Shown here: positions 7,564 through 18,389 of the stretch, piece after piece
Layout of the letters: the number at the start of each line of letters is the position of its first letter
Numbering within the stretch: position 1 is the first letter of the stretch
DNA from: Alloascoidea africana
Taxonomy: Eukaryota > Ascomycota > Alloascoideomycetes > Alloascoideales > Alloascoideaceae
Reading direction: 5' to 3'
Length of the DNA: 24,633 nt
Assembly: GCA_030581615.1 (NCBI GenBank)
Contig: JAKTTT010000117.1
Location: 1 to 24,633, forward strand
Position numbers and translations under genes: made by a program
The notes under the pieces: generated by a model
Databases searched by the model: none
What the model was told of the DNA's origin: nothing
What the model saw: only the letters and a program-made list of their open reading frames with translations

Positions 7564-10500
7564 ATGTCTGACACTGCCGTGCACGATTCACCCCGGATGA
7601 CGGAGGACGACCGGACTGGTAGTGGCCAGTCCGAAACTCCTGCTTCAGAACCAGCTGGGGAGGTGTTGGCCGAACCTTCCTCACCGGATCACCAACCCGC
7701 AGTTCCCACCGAACTGGCCAACACGCACTCTGAGCCAAGCACTTCGAACGAGCCAACGGAGAAAAGCGAGGAATCAGCTGGCATTGAGGAGGCCGTGCAA
7801 AAAGCACCGACCGAGGAGGCTGTCGAGGGCACTTCTGAAAGTAACAGCCGGACAATACAGCCCCAGGAACCTACGGAATCACCACCTACTACTTCCCCTT
7901 CTTCTTCTCACCCTCCGCCACCATCGCTTCCGGAAGATGAAAGTGCTCATGAACATGTCCAAGATGATCCAGTCCAGATAAACCCCACTTTGGATAGTAT
8001 TGACGTTACTCCCAGTCACAATGATTCCCCCGTTTCCACTAATGTGCCAATTCCACCACATCTCATGAGCCCATCGACCTCCGAACCGGAAACCCCAGCT
8101 AGAGTACGAGCATTTTCAACTTCCACAGTGGGCTCTCTGAGTAAATCGAGCTCATTTTCCATAGTTTTCATCAAAAAGACGCTTGAGCGGATAAGCAAGA
8201 GCAAAGCTGCCAAGAAACATGTACCTCTGCACACAGCCACGAAGAAGGCTTTGGGTATGAACTCTTACAATGTTTCCTCTAAATGTGCGATATGATACTA
8301 ACATTCCTTGGAAGATAAACTGGCAGAGGGAGAGCTTCCTGCGCCGAACGTTGTGTTTGAGCCGCTGAAACTGGCGTGCCAAACCCACAATAACGATCTC
8401 AAGGTGGTTGCGCTGGACTGTATCAGTAAACTATGCGCTTCGAACTATTTTGAAGAACCAAACGAGCCGTCACCGTCGAGGGATACTGAAGATGGAATCA
8501 CGCGACCGCCGGATATTCTCCTTATAGAGTCTGTGATAAGCACGATTTGCGACTGTTTAACTGGTGAAAGCACTGAAGAGCGAGTGGAACTGCAGGTAGT
8601 AAAGGCATTGATGGCCACAGTCTTGAACGATAGACTTGTGGCTCATGGCGCTACGCTTCTCAAGATCATACGCCAGATTTACAATGTCTTTATCTTGTCT
8701 TACTCCACTGCGAATCAGGCTACTGCACAGGCCAGTTTGACCCAAATCATCACGACTGTTTTTGATCGTGTCAAGGCAAACGAGCAACGGAAATCAATAA
8801 ACAATACAAATAGCGGAGACAACTCTGATATCTACTCTATTTCCACCCAGGGACCTTCACAATCAACTATGAACGTTGTGAAAAACGGCATTCCAACAAC
8901 CCCGGACCCTGCATCAAAGGAAAAGCTCACGCTGAGAAATTTTGAGAATATTAAAGACATTGATGAAGAGTACATTAACGAGGATACTAGAGAGGAGTCG
9001 GGTGAGACTTTCGATGAAAGCGATGCCTATGCCAAAGATGCCTTTTTGATCTTTCGAACAATGTGTAAGCTATCCGTTAAGCCCTTGGATAACGACGTTA
9101 ACATGAAGACACATGCGATGAGATCAAAGCTCCTTTCCCTCCACCTTCTCCATACAATACTGAAATCACACATGTCTGTTTTCGTTTCAAGAAAAGTAAA
9201 GATAAAGTCGTTCAACTCAAAGGAAGAGACCTTGTACGTGGATGCAATCAAACAATACCTCTGTCTGTGCCTGTCCCGAAACGCAGCCAGTATCAACCCG
9301 CCAATCTTTGAGATTTCCCTCGAAATCTTTTGGCTGTTGGTGTGTAATTTAAGAAGTCAATTCAAAAGAGAGATTGAGGTTTTCTTCACCGAGATATACT
9401 TTCCTATAGCTGAGATGAAAAACTCAACCTCCCACCAGAAACTGTACCTGCTCTCAGTTGTTCAACGCCTGTGCAATGATCCTCGGGCTCTGATTGAGCT
9501 CTATCTGAATTATGACTGTGATCGTTCAATGGATAGTATTTTTGAAAGGCTTATCAACTTTTTGACAAAAACCGCCACGACATATGTGCATCTAACGCCA
9601 ACGCAGGAGACGCATTATAAAGAGAGTAAGGGGAAACCTCTTGCGAAATACAACCTTTTGGCATTGCCTACTGTAGCAATTGCAAATGTCACTTCTCAGC
9701 TCCAGCAGCAACACCATGATCAATTTCCAGTTGAATACGCGCTAAAAGTGGAGGCAATAAAGTGTGTGGTTGCAGCTCTCAGGTCTCTCTATAGTTGGTC
9801 TCGAAAAGGACTTTCTTTAGAAAATGGAAAAGGTTCTGGTGCGTCTCCGTTTGCTTCAAGAGGAAGATCGGGGACTAGTGGTAGCAGCATGGCGCCAGCG
9901 ACGCCTAGGCTAAGAGGAAACAGCAATAGTGACAGCAATAGCAACAGCAACAGGTCTTCAACATCTGTTCATGAAACAGTAGACGATCCATCTGAACTGG
10001 AGTCAGAGAAGATGATAAAAGCAGCGCTTTCTGAGGGCATAAAGCAGTTCAACTTTGAGCCTAAACGGGGCATTCAAAAACTCATTTCAAAAGGGTTTAT
10101 TGAGTCTGACGAGCCGATTGCAATAGCCCAATTCCTTTTGTCAACAGAGGGTCTTGACAAGGCTCAAATTGGAGAGTATTTAGGAGGCAAAGGCGAAAAG
10201 AATATAGCAATCATGCACGCGTTTGTGGATTTGTTGGAGTTCTCCTCCATGTACTTTGTCGATGCACTGAGAAAATTCTTACAGTCTTTCAGATTGCCCG
10301 GTGAATCACAGCAGATTGATCGTTTTATGCTAAAGTTTGCGGAAAAATACGTCTCTGGAAATCCAATGGTTTTTGCAAATGCAGATACGGCCTATGTTCT
10401 GGCATACTCGGTAATCATGCTCAACACGGATCAGCACAGCAATCAAGTTAAGAATAGAATGTCCAAAGAAGAGTTCATCAAGAATAATAGAGGTATTAAC

Positions 10501-13455
10501 GATAACGAGGATCTTCCAATTGAGTTCCTGACCAAGATTTTTGAAGATATTCAAAATAACGAAATCAAATTGCAGTCAGAACAGGAGGCAGCATTGTTCT
10601 ATGGCGAAGGGCAACAGGCCAATGCAGGGTTTTTAACATTTTCCAATAGAGATTTCCAAAGAGAGGCATATATGCTTGCTTCGAAAGAGATGTCCTCAAA
10701 AACAGAAAAGTTAGTTCGGGATTTGGGCCGCCTTTCTCGTTCGCATGAACCTTCAAAGAAGACGGTTTTCTATTATGCTTCTCATGTGGAGCATGTCAAA
10801 TCCATATTTGAATCGCTCTGGATGTCATTTTTGGCAGGTGTATCTGGACCTTTCCAGGATTACCAGGATGAAGACATGATCCAGATTTGTCTTGAAGGCA
10901 TGAAAATGTCTATCAAAATTGCATGTTGTTTTGATATTGAACTTGCACGAGTCTCTTTTGTGGGAACTTTGGCAAAGTTTACAAGTTTGACCAATCTGGT
11001 CGAAATGAAGTGGAGGAATTTGGATGCCACAAAGCTGCTTCTGGAGCTTGCACTCACTGAGGGCAATCTTTTAAAAGGCTCATGGCATGACGTGCTTATT
11101 TGTGTTAGTCAACTTGAAAGGTTTCAACTCATCAGTTCTGGTATTGACTCAGGATCTGTCCCCGACGTTTTAACAGGGCGAATTGCTAGTCCTGGCCCAA
11201 GAAGCTCTACAGATAGTAGATCATCTTTTGCCATTATTTCTGGATTTGGTGGTGGTGGCAGTAAGCAGAGAAATGGCAGTAGTTCAGGTTCAGGCCTTGC
11301 ACAGAACCACAGCTTTAACTTGGAGATTGCGGAGGCTGCAAGGTCTACGGAGGTGGTAATTGCAATGGATAAGATATTTACGCAGAGTGCTTCACTTTCA
11401 GGTCAGGCTATTTTGGATTTTGTGCGGGCTTTAACGATTGTCTCCACGGAAGAAATTGAATCTTCAGGCCAGAGTGAGAATCCACGAATGTTTTCGCTTC
11501 AGAAAATGGTAGACATTTGTTACTATAACATGGGACGAATCAGGGTCGAATGGTCCAATCTTTGGGCCATCATGGGAGAACAGTTTAACAAAGTTGGATG
11601 TCACTCAAATAACAACATTGTTTTCTTTGCACTGGATTCGCTAAGACAATTATCAGCTCGATTTTTTGAGATTGATGAGCTGCCACATTTCAAGTTCCAA
11701 AAAGAGTTTTTGAAACCGTTTGATTACATAATGAACCATAACCAATCGCAAGCAGTGAAAGAGATGGTTTTGGAATGCCTGAGTAACCTTGTACTTACCA
11801 AATCGCACAGCATAAAGTCTGGTTGGAGAACACTGTTGAGCGCTTTAGGAAGTGGAGCAAAGGATTCGAATGAGGCTATTGTTCGTCGAAGTTACGATTT
11901 GGCTTATCAGGTTACAGAGGAATCCTTTTCCGATATCTATGCTCAGGGAAGCTTTGCAGATGTTGTTGTTTGTTTCACAGATCTTGTCAAGAACGAGAAA
12001 TTCCAGAAGATTAGTCTCCATGCACTTGAAGTGTTGAGAGGCATGATTAAGAAAATTGCAACGGCAAGTTTGGGCAACGATTCCAGTTCCAAGATTGGTG
12101 TGAATGTGGTTGTTCATCTGAATAGTAATGGAACACCTGAGGAAGATGACGTTTTGGTAAAGCTGTGGTTCCCTGTTTTGTTTTCGTTCCACGATGTTAT
12201 CATGAATAGTAACGATTTGGAAGTTCGATCGCGTGCTTTGAACTATCTTTTTGATACGCTAGTTGAATACGGAGGACGTTTTGAGCCCGAATTTTGGGAT
12301 ATGGTGTGCAAGAAGATTTTGTTTCCCATATTTATTGTTTTAAGATCACGATGGGAAATTAGCCAGTTTAACAGTCTTGATGATTTGACAGTTTGGCTTT
12401 CAACGACCATGATTCAGGCTCTGAGGAATATGATTGCATTGTTTACCCATTATTTCGAAACTTTACAAAGCATGATTGATGGGTTTTTAAAGCTTCTCGT
12501 TACATGTATATGTCAAGAGAATGACACAATTGCAAGAATTGGACGAAGCTGTTTACAACAACTTATTGTGCAAAATATGAGCAAGTTTACAAAAGATCAT
12601 TGGAAGAAGATTACTGAAACGTTTGAAGAGTTGTTTGAGTTGACCATGCCATATGAACTTTTCCAAGCGGATAAAGAGTTGTTAGAACGGGTCAAGTCTT
12701 TAGGCAAGAGGCCATTACCAATGGATAATTCTTCGGGCTTGGATATGAGTAAAGAAAGCAACATGATTGAGGAAAATACCGGCCAAATGGTAGAAGAGAA
12801 AGCAACAATGGAGAATGGGAAACCAAAGGGTGAAAATCGCAACGTTATTGTCAAATGTGTTTTACAATTGCTCATGGTGGAGACCATTTCAGAACTTTTC
12901 AGCAATGTTGAATTTTATGATTTGATATCTGTTGAAGATTTGCTATCTTTAGCCAAACTGCTTGAGAATAGTTATTCATTTGCAAGACAGTTTAACAGTA
13001 ATATGGATTTGAGACTAAAGTTGTGGCATGAAGGATTTATCAAACAGCTACCGAATCTGTTGAAACAGGAAACAAGTTCTTCAGTTGTTTATTGTCGAAT
13101 TATGTTTAGACTTTATGGTGACAATGCAAAGACAACCAAGGATCAACGAGAAGAGATTCGAGAGCAACTTTTACCGCTATGTTTATCAATAATCCAACGA
13201 TTTGTGGAATTGAACAATAGCACTCAACAACGAACGATTGGCACATGGAGACCAGTTGTGGTTGAAATAATCCATGGATATTCGAAACTTGGACAGGTTG
13301 ACTTTATCACAAATGCAAAAGATGTGTATGGATTGGCGTTAAAAATGTTGGAGAAAGATGTTCAAGAAGATTTGCGATTGGCGCTAAAGTCTTTTTTCAC
13401 AAGGACTGGAGATGTTTTTTTGAGTTTGTCCGATACCACCACCTCATCTTTATAA
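7564..13455 (+). CDS. SEC7: Sec7, trans-Golgi Arf guanine-nucleotide exchange factor (two exons, 1943 aa)
   Basis: Exons 7564-8254 and 8315-13455; total length fits the ~2000-residue Sec7/BIG family. It loads GTP on Arf1 at the late Golgi to drive vesicle formation. Order: a disordered, acidic, Pro/Ser-rich N-terminus (residues 1-190); the DCB domain starting near IKKTLERISKSKAAKKH; the HUS box NYDCD at 629-633; a Ser/Asn-rich linker (about 765-785); the catalytic Sec7 domain (about 800-985) with FRLPGES, whose Glu894 is the glutamic finger that displaces GDP; then HDS domains to the C-terminus. The ATG at 7564 is the first in frame; the frame is open further left only from a TTG. Splicing at 8254/8315 yields KKALDKLAEGELPAPN, a conserved DCB motif. 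The gene converges on STB3. All key catalytic features are intact. Confidence 0.96.
8255..8314 (+). other. Spliceosomal intron of SEC7 (60 nt)
   Basis: Donor GTATGA, perfect TACTAAC branch site at 8297-8303, and acceptor AAG, the first AG after the branch. The AAG acceptor is less usual than YAG but is the only one that restores the Sec7 reading frame. Confidence 0.9.
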
Positions 13456-13975
13456 ATTTCATTACTTTTGTACGTTTCTGATATCATGTGTTAATAATTA
13501 GTTAATTAATTAATATTTTTAAATACAACATTTGTTTTTGTTTAAGTTTACTACTACTTGTTGTCATCAATCTATAACGTATTGTGAACAATAGGAACAT
13601 TACATGTCCATGAGGTTTTGCATTGATTCATTACAATCTAGGACATTACTTTACTTTCATATATAAAAGCTCTAGATCATATTATTGGGTTCAAACAATA
13701 ACGGTAAACAAAAAACAAAAAAAATGGTGGTGGTGGTATTAAAAGAAACAAACAAAACCCATGCCTTCCTAGATTTTAAATCCGGCCCATTATCCAGTAA
13801 AACCAAGCAAACCAAAAAAAGAAAGAGCGGCAAAAGAGAGCGAAAAAAAAAAAAAAGAAAAAAGAAAAACTTTAGAAAAATAGGAAGAATAATAATAACA
13901 ATATAGGAAAGAAAAAAAGCGCCTATTCTGTTTGTTATGTATGAAAGGTAAAAGGATGAAGTGGGGAAGGAGAAA
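13456..13975. other. Convergent intergenic region between SEC7 and STB3
   Basis: A 520-bp AT-rich stretch carrying both 3' ends, including a TTAATTAATTAATA run near 13500 and an A/G-rich tract at about 13796-13905. A lysine-rich open frame at 13685-13906 starts at TTG and is low-complexity noise. Confidence 0.6.
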
Positions 13976-15991
13976 TCATATACTTTTCAGACTTGCCAAG
14001 GCGTAGATGGCGCTTTCTTCTTTTGTTTTTGTATCCATATCGTCTTGTTCCATTTCCATCTGTTGTGAAAAGCTGTACACTGGTCGTCCTGGTCGTCCTG
14101 GTCGATCTGTTCTTTCTGTTCGTGATGGCAGTGACGGTGGCATTTGCAGTTGCATTTGCATTTGCATTTGCATTTGAACCGGTGATTGGTGTGGAAGGGG
14201 TAAAAATGTTTGAGGTGGGGACCTAATGGCAGAAAGAGGAGTTTGTGTTGAGTGACGGGGACTGGTTAAGGTATGGGTAGGCGTTCTAGAGAAAACAGGA
14301 GGAGAGGTTGTGTTCAAAATGTTTTGAATACTGGCAACGCCATGGGTACTTGTATTAGATGATTTGAAGCTGGATGCGGAAGATGAGAGAGGTAGTGGTG
14401 TATTTGGATCGGGGGCTTTTATGGAGGAGGTTGATGGTCCCAGGGATTTCCAGTCTTCCTCGTCAGTATCGGAATGGCTGAAAACCGCGCTATTTATATC
14501 GGTAGAGGACAGAGGTTTGGAGCAAAGAGGCCCCGTTGTGGTCTGGGGATGGGAGAAAGAGCTACTGCGGATGTAACTGCTGTTATACATGCCATGGTGG
14601 TTGTGATTTGAAGAGCCGTTGTAACCTCGGGATTCCTCTGCAAGGAGGTTGAACATTTCGGTTTCTCCCGTGGAACGTTTCAGTTTCGATTTCACTTTCC
14701 TCGTGGGCTGCTTGTTGTGGAACATCATGTCATCGTCTGCGAGATCGATATCGTCCGATTCGTTTTCGGGGCCGTCCTCATCAACAGCAGCAGCAGCAGC
14801 AGCAGCAGTAGCAGTAGTAGTAGTAGTGGCAGGTTCATCTTCCTCTTCAATTGAATTCTCATTATTCTCAAACTCGATATCGATATCGCTATCGCTGTCC
14901 GCGATGGCGTTCTCGTTTGCCAAGTAAGGGGAGAAGGGGACTCTTGCATTGTGTGGATCTGTGAGTGGGTTTGTGATGGAGTCTCTCCTGTTATTATAAG
15001 CTGATCGATGATGGAGCAATTTGTGGGACAGACGGCGTGGTCGGCTTTGGCCAAACATGCCAACGCCGCCATTGAGCAGCGGTGCAGAGGTAGGAGCGGA
15101 GGATGATGAACTGGAGGTGATGGCGGTATTGTTGGAGCCCAGCTTTTTCGCCGCCCACTGGCCCCAGCCGACTTTTTCAAACACAATGCCGTGTTCGGGA
15201 TCGCCTGCATCGAGCGCGGAAATGATCAGTCTCCTTTGTTTGGACAGCGAGAGGTTTGCAAAGCCCGGGATCTGGGAGGCGAGATGGCTGGTGAGGTGTC
15301 TGATGGCGAGCGGGCCCTGGTCCAGCAGCAGCAGGGCGAGGCGTTCCGGGGTGACGGCGGCAGCGGCGGCGATTCCCAGCGGCGAGGTGGTCGAGAGCAA
15401 GCCATTGTTGTTTGCCACGGACGAGGACTGGGACTGGGGCGACGGCACTTGGGGCGATGGGGACGGGATCGCGAGGACTCTGCCCGCGGTGTCGTCATTT
15501 GAGGATCTCGGGGTTGAAATTTCATGTGCTGGGATGGAAGAGCTGCTCGTTCTTGCGTGGACAAGGAGATCTGGCGGCGTGGCCGTGGCCGTGGCCGAGG
15601 AAGAGGCAGAGGCAGAGGCCGTGGAAAAGTGTCGCGGCGGCTTCGCGGCGTACGGGATGAACGAGGGCGACGCGTAGGGGTGGGAGCCGTGGCCGAGCTG
15701 CTGCTGGAGATGGTGCTTCTTGTAGGACGATGACAGCTGGGATCCTGCGCTGGAAGGTGGCGACGACGAGAACGAGGCCGGCGACGAGTAGCCATGGGGC
15801 GGCACCGCGGCGGCCAGCGCGCTGATGGGCGGCAGCGGCGAGCTGGCCGTGGCCTGGGGGGCCTCAAGGCCCGTGGAACCTGTGGAGCCCGTGGAGCCCG
15901 TGGATCCCGTGGAGCCCGTGCGCGGCGGCGAGTCTGGCGGGAGCTGGTGGAGCTGGAGAAGCTGGAGCTGGTGGAGCTGGGGGGACCTCAT
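13976..15991 (-). CDS. STB3: Stb3-like Sin3-binding / RRPE-binding transcription regulator (671 aa)
   Basis: The first ATG is at 15991-15989 (the frame extends upstream only from GTG at 16048) and the TGA at 13978-13976. Residues about 213-285 match the Stb3 domain: VTPERLALLLLDQGPLAIRH, then PGFANLSLSKQRRLI, and IVFEKVGWGQWAAKK. In S. cerevisiae Stb3 binds the ribosomal RNA processing element and the Sin3 repressor, and couples TOR/Sch9 signalling to ribosome-biogenesis genes. The rest is disordered: Leu/Gln-rich N-terminus, five GST repeats, Ser- and Ala-rich tracts, an acidic stretch (DSDSDIDIEFENNE), a basic motif (RKVKSKLKRS) followed by TEMFNLLAEES, and a Gln/Met repeat. The extreme C-terminus ESAIYALASLKSI is a short amphipathic segment. 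The gene lies 144 bp downstream of the HSP70 stop on the same strand, so its promoter is very short. Confidence 0.88.
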   Translation of the reverse strand: MRSPQLHQLQLLQLHQLPPDSPPRTGSTGSTGSTGSTGSTGLEAPQATASSPLPPISALAAAVPPHGYSSPASFSSSPPSSAGSQLSSSYKKHHLQQQLGHGSHPYASPSFIPYAAKPPRHFSTASASASSSATATATPPDLLVHARTSSSSIPAHEISTPRSSNDDTAGRVLAIPSPSPQVPSPQSQSSSVANNNGLLSTTSPLGIAAAAAVTPERLALLLLDQGPLAIRHLTSHLASQIPGFANLSLSKQRRLIISALDAGDPEHGIVFEKVGWGQWAAKKLGSNNTAITSSSSSSAPTSAPLLNGGVGMFGQSRPRRLSHKLLHHRSAYNNRRDSITNPLTDPHNARVPFSPYLANENAIADSDSDIDIEFENNENSIEEEDEPATTTTTATAAAAAAAVDEDGPENESDDIDLADDDMMFHNKQPTRKVKSKLKRSTGETEMFNLLAEESRGYNGSSNHNHHGMYNSSYIRSSSFSHPQTTTGPLCSKPLSSTDINSAVFSHSDTDEEDWKSLGPSTSSIKAPDPNTPLPLSSSASSFKSSNTSTHGVASIQNILNTTSPPVFSRTPTHTLTSPRHSTQTPLSAIRSPPQTFLPLPHQSPVQMQMQMQMQLQMPPSLPSRTERTDRPGRPGRPVYSFSQQMEMEQDDMDTKTKEESAIYALASLKSI
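14139..14177. repeat. 6-bp coding microsatellite in STB3 (TTGCAT-type)
   Basis: Repeated TTTGCA units encode an alternating Gln-Met run near the C-terminus of STB3 on the minus strand. Confidence 0.8.
14784..14830. repeat. Trinucleotide repeat (CAG/TAG on plus strand) in STB3
   Basis: Seven consecutive CAG-type units followed by TAG/GTAG units on the plus strand; on the coding (minus) strand they read as Thr and Ala homopolymer tracts next to the acidic region. Likely length-polymorphic. Confidence 0.85.
15873..15930. repeat. 9-bp tandem repeat in STB3 (Gly-Ser-Thr)
   Basis: About five units of GTGGAGCCC/GTGGATCCC on the plus strand, encoding GSTGSTGST-type repeats near the N-terminus of STB3. 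Confidence 0.85.
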
Positions 15992-16135
15992 GGCGGTGGT
16001 GAAGCGAACGGGCCGCGGCCGCGGAGTTGAGCCCAGCGAGCGGGTCACGTGAGGCGATGGGACCGAAGTGTCAGATTGAGATTGAGATCTAAACTGAGAA
16101 TGAGATTGAGATTAAGGACTATGCACTACTCTAAA

Positions 16136-18094
16136 CTAGTCAACCTCCTCCACGGTGGGCCCGTCCGAGGCCCCAGCGCCAGGAGCTCCGCCAGGAGCGC
16201 CGGGGAAGCCACCGGGAGCGCCACCAGCAGCACCGGGGAAGCCGCCAGCTGGGGCGCCGCCGTCCTGGTAGAACTTCATCATGATGGGGTTCGCAACGCC
16301 CTCCAGCTCCTTCTGCTTATCGCCAAACTCCTCCGTGGACGCCGTCTGGTTGTCGTCCAGCCACGAGATGGCCGAGTCGATCTCCTTCTCCAGCTTTGTG
16401 CGGTCGTCCTCAGAAACCTTCTCCTTGAACTTCTCCTCCGACATTGTGTTCTTGAGCGAGTAAGCGTACGACTCGAGTCCGTTCTTGGCGGCGATTCTGG
16501 CCGACTCCTTTTCGTCGTCCTCCTTGAACTTCTCGGCCTCGGAAACCATTCTCTCAATGTCTTCCTTGGATAGACGGCCCTTGTCATTTGTGATTGTGAT
16601 CTTGTTGGATTTGCCCGTTCCCTTCTCCACCGCAGACACGTTCAAGATACCGTTTGCGTCAATGTCGAAAGTCACCTCGATCTGGGGAACACCACGAGGA
16701 GCAGGTGGGATTCCGGAAAGCTCAAACTTGCCCAACAGGTTGTTGTCCTTGGTGCGTGCACGTTCTCCTTCAAAAACCTGGATTAAAACACCCGGTTGGT
16801 TATCTGCGTACGTGGAGAAAGTCTCGGATTTCTTGGTAGGGATGGTGCTGTTTCTGGGGATTAGCTTGGTCATGACACCTCCGGCAGTCTCGATACCGAG
16901 AGACAAAGGTGCAACGTCCAGAAGCAGCAGGTCCTGGGTCTTGGAAGATGTGTCTCCGGTCAAGATGGCAGCCTGGACAGCTGCACCGTAGGCAACGGCC
17001 TCATCTGGGTTGATTGATCGGTTGGGCTCTTTACCGTTGAAGAAATCCGAAACCAATTTTTGCACCTTGGGGATACGTGTTGAACCACCAACAAGTACAA
17101 TTTCATGAACTGATGATTTGTCAATCTTGGAGTCACGCAAGACTTTTTCAACTGGTTCCAGAGTCGATCGGAAAAGATCCTGACACAGTTCTTCGAATCT
17201 GGCTCTTGTGATGGAGGTGTAGAAATCAATACCTTCGAAAAGGGAGTCAATTTCAACAGAGGTTTGAGCAGAAGAGGAAAGGGTTCGCTTAGCACGTTCA
17301 CAAGCGGTTCTCAGTCTCCTCAGAGCTCTTTGATTTGAGGAAAGATCCTTCTTGTTCTTTCTCTTGAACTCGTTAACAAAATGGTTGACCAATCTGTTAT
17401 CGAAATCCTCACCACCCAAATGGGTATCACCAGCAGTGGCCTTGACTTCAAAGATTCCATCCTCAATCGACAGTAGAGAAACATCAAAAGTACCACCACC
17501 AAGATCAAAAATCAAAACGTTTTTCTCGCCTTCGTCTTTCTTGTCCAGACCGTAGGCAATTGCAGCAGCAGTGGGCTCATTAATGATTCGCAAGACATTG
17601 ATTCCTGCAATGAGACCTGCATCTTTGGTAGCCTGACGTTGAGAATCGTTAAAGTAAGCGGGCACGGTGATGACAGCATCTGCGACTTTGCCGCCCAAAA
17701 AATTCTCGGCAGTCTCTTTCATCTTTGTCAAGATCATGGAAGAGATTTCCTCTGGGGTGAAAACCTTTGTTTCTCCCTTGAAATCGACCTCAACGTTTGG
17801 TTTCCCGGCCCTGTCGACAATCTTGAAAGGGAAATGTTTAGCATCTCCTTGAACCTCTGCATCGTTGAACTTTCGGCCAATCAGACGCTTTGCGTCGAAG
17901 ACTGTGTTGGAAGGATTCATAGCGGCCTGATTCTTGGCAGCATCACCAATCAGACGTTCCGAATCTGTAAAGGCAACAAATGAAGGTGTGGTTCGGTTAC
18001 CTTGATCATTTGCAATAATCTCGACTCGATCATTTGCAAAATGCGCAACACACGAGTATGTGGTTCCAAGATCAATACCAACTGCTTTGCTCAT
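16136..18094 (-). CDS. SSA: Cytosolic HSP70, SSA family (652 aa)
   Basis: ATG at 18094-18092, stop at 16138-16136. ATP-dependent chaperone that folds nascent and stress-damaged proteins with J-domain and TPR co-chaperones. It shows the HSP70 signatures [12 protein letters not shown] (from residue 6), [12 protein letters not shown] (about 197-208) and [17 protein letters not shown], an [10 protein letters not shown] loop, a substrate-binding domain, a helical lid, a Gly/Pro/Ala-rich tail ([20 protein letters not shown]) and the terminal EEVD that binds TPR co-chaperones. The tail rules out mitochondrial and ER HSP70s, which lack EEVD, and ribosome-associated Ssb. Length is close to S. cerevisiae Ssa1. 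The frame continues open for 111 codons upstream, but [10 protein letters not shown] is the standard start. The upstream region has HSE-like repeats and a TATA box. Which SSA paralogue it represents cannot be told from the window. Confidence 0.97.
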   Translation of the reverse strand: MSKAVGIDLGTTYSCVAHFANDRVEIIANDQGNRTTPSFVAFTDSERLIGDAAKNQAAMNPSNTVFDAKRLIGRKFNDAEVQGDAKHFPFKIVDRAGKPNVEVDFKGETKVFTPEEISSMILTKMKETAENFLGGKVADAVITVPAYFNDSQRQATKDAGLIAGINVLRIINEPTAAAIAYGLDKKDEGEKNVLIFDLGGGTFDVSLLSIEDGIFEVKATAGDTHLGGEDFDNRLVNHFVNEFKRKNKKDLSSNQRALRRLRTACERAKRTLSSSAQTSVEIDSLFEGIDFYTSITRARFEELCQDLFRSTLEPVEKVLRDSKIDKSSVHEIVLVGGSTRIPKVQKLVSDFFNGKEPNRSINPDEAVAYGAAVQAAILTGDTSSKTQDLLLLDVAPLSLGIETAGGVMTKLIPRNSTIPTKKSETFSTYADNQPGVLIQVFEGERARTKDNNLLGKFELSGIPPAPRGVPQIEVTFDIDANGILNVSAVEKGTGKSNKITITNDKGRLSKEDIERMVSEAEKFKEDDEKESARIAAKNGLESYAYSLKNTMSEEKFKEKVSEDDRTKLEKEIDSAISWLDDNQTASTEEFGDKQKELEGVANPIMMKFYQDGGAPAGGFPGAAGGAPGGFPGAPGGAPGAGASDGPTVEEVD

Positions 18095-18199
18095 TTTGGA
18101 AGAGTTGAATAAATATAAATATTTGTGGGAATATTTATGTGGAAAAGGAGTATAAAGCACAAAGGGAGAGGGAGGGAGAAAAATGGGAACGAGTGCATC

Positions 18200-18242
18200 T
18201 TTATAGAGAGGTTTGAAAAGTTCCAAACCTTCGATCACTTTC
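18200..18242 (-). promoter_or_regulatory. HSP70 promoter: TATA box and step-type heat-shock element
   Basis: CTATAAA (minus strand, 18206-18200) lies about 106 bp before the HSP70 ATG. Just upstream, TTC units at 18221, 18230 and 18240, plus a GAA at 18215, are spaced roughly one helical turn apart. This resembles the step-type heat-shock element recognised by Hsf1 trimers. Spacing is not perfect, so this is a candidate. Confidence 0.5.
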
Positions 18243-18389
18243 GATCTTGAGCCGCACGGAGGGAGGGTGCACGGGTGTTTGGAGGTCACGTGGTGTGTGT
18301 GTGCTGTGTGCTGTGTGAGCTTTAGAGGCAGGGTAACGCTTTGGTGTAAATGGTTTTGGTTCAGAGCTCGGAGGCAGACAAAAATCAAC

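Noticed and set aside
13685-13906. Lysine-rich 73-codon ORF between SEC7 and STB3
   Set aside because: It begins at TTG and reflects an A-rich tract.
15021-15867. Long antisense frames across STB3, including Arg/Pro-rich and Gly-rich translations
   Set aside because: Shadows of the GC-rich repetitive STB3 coding sequence.
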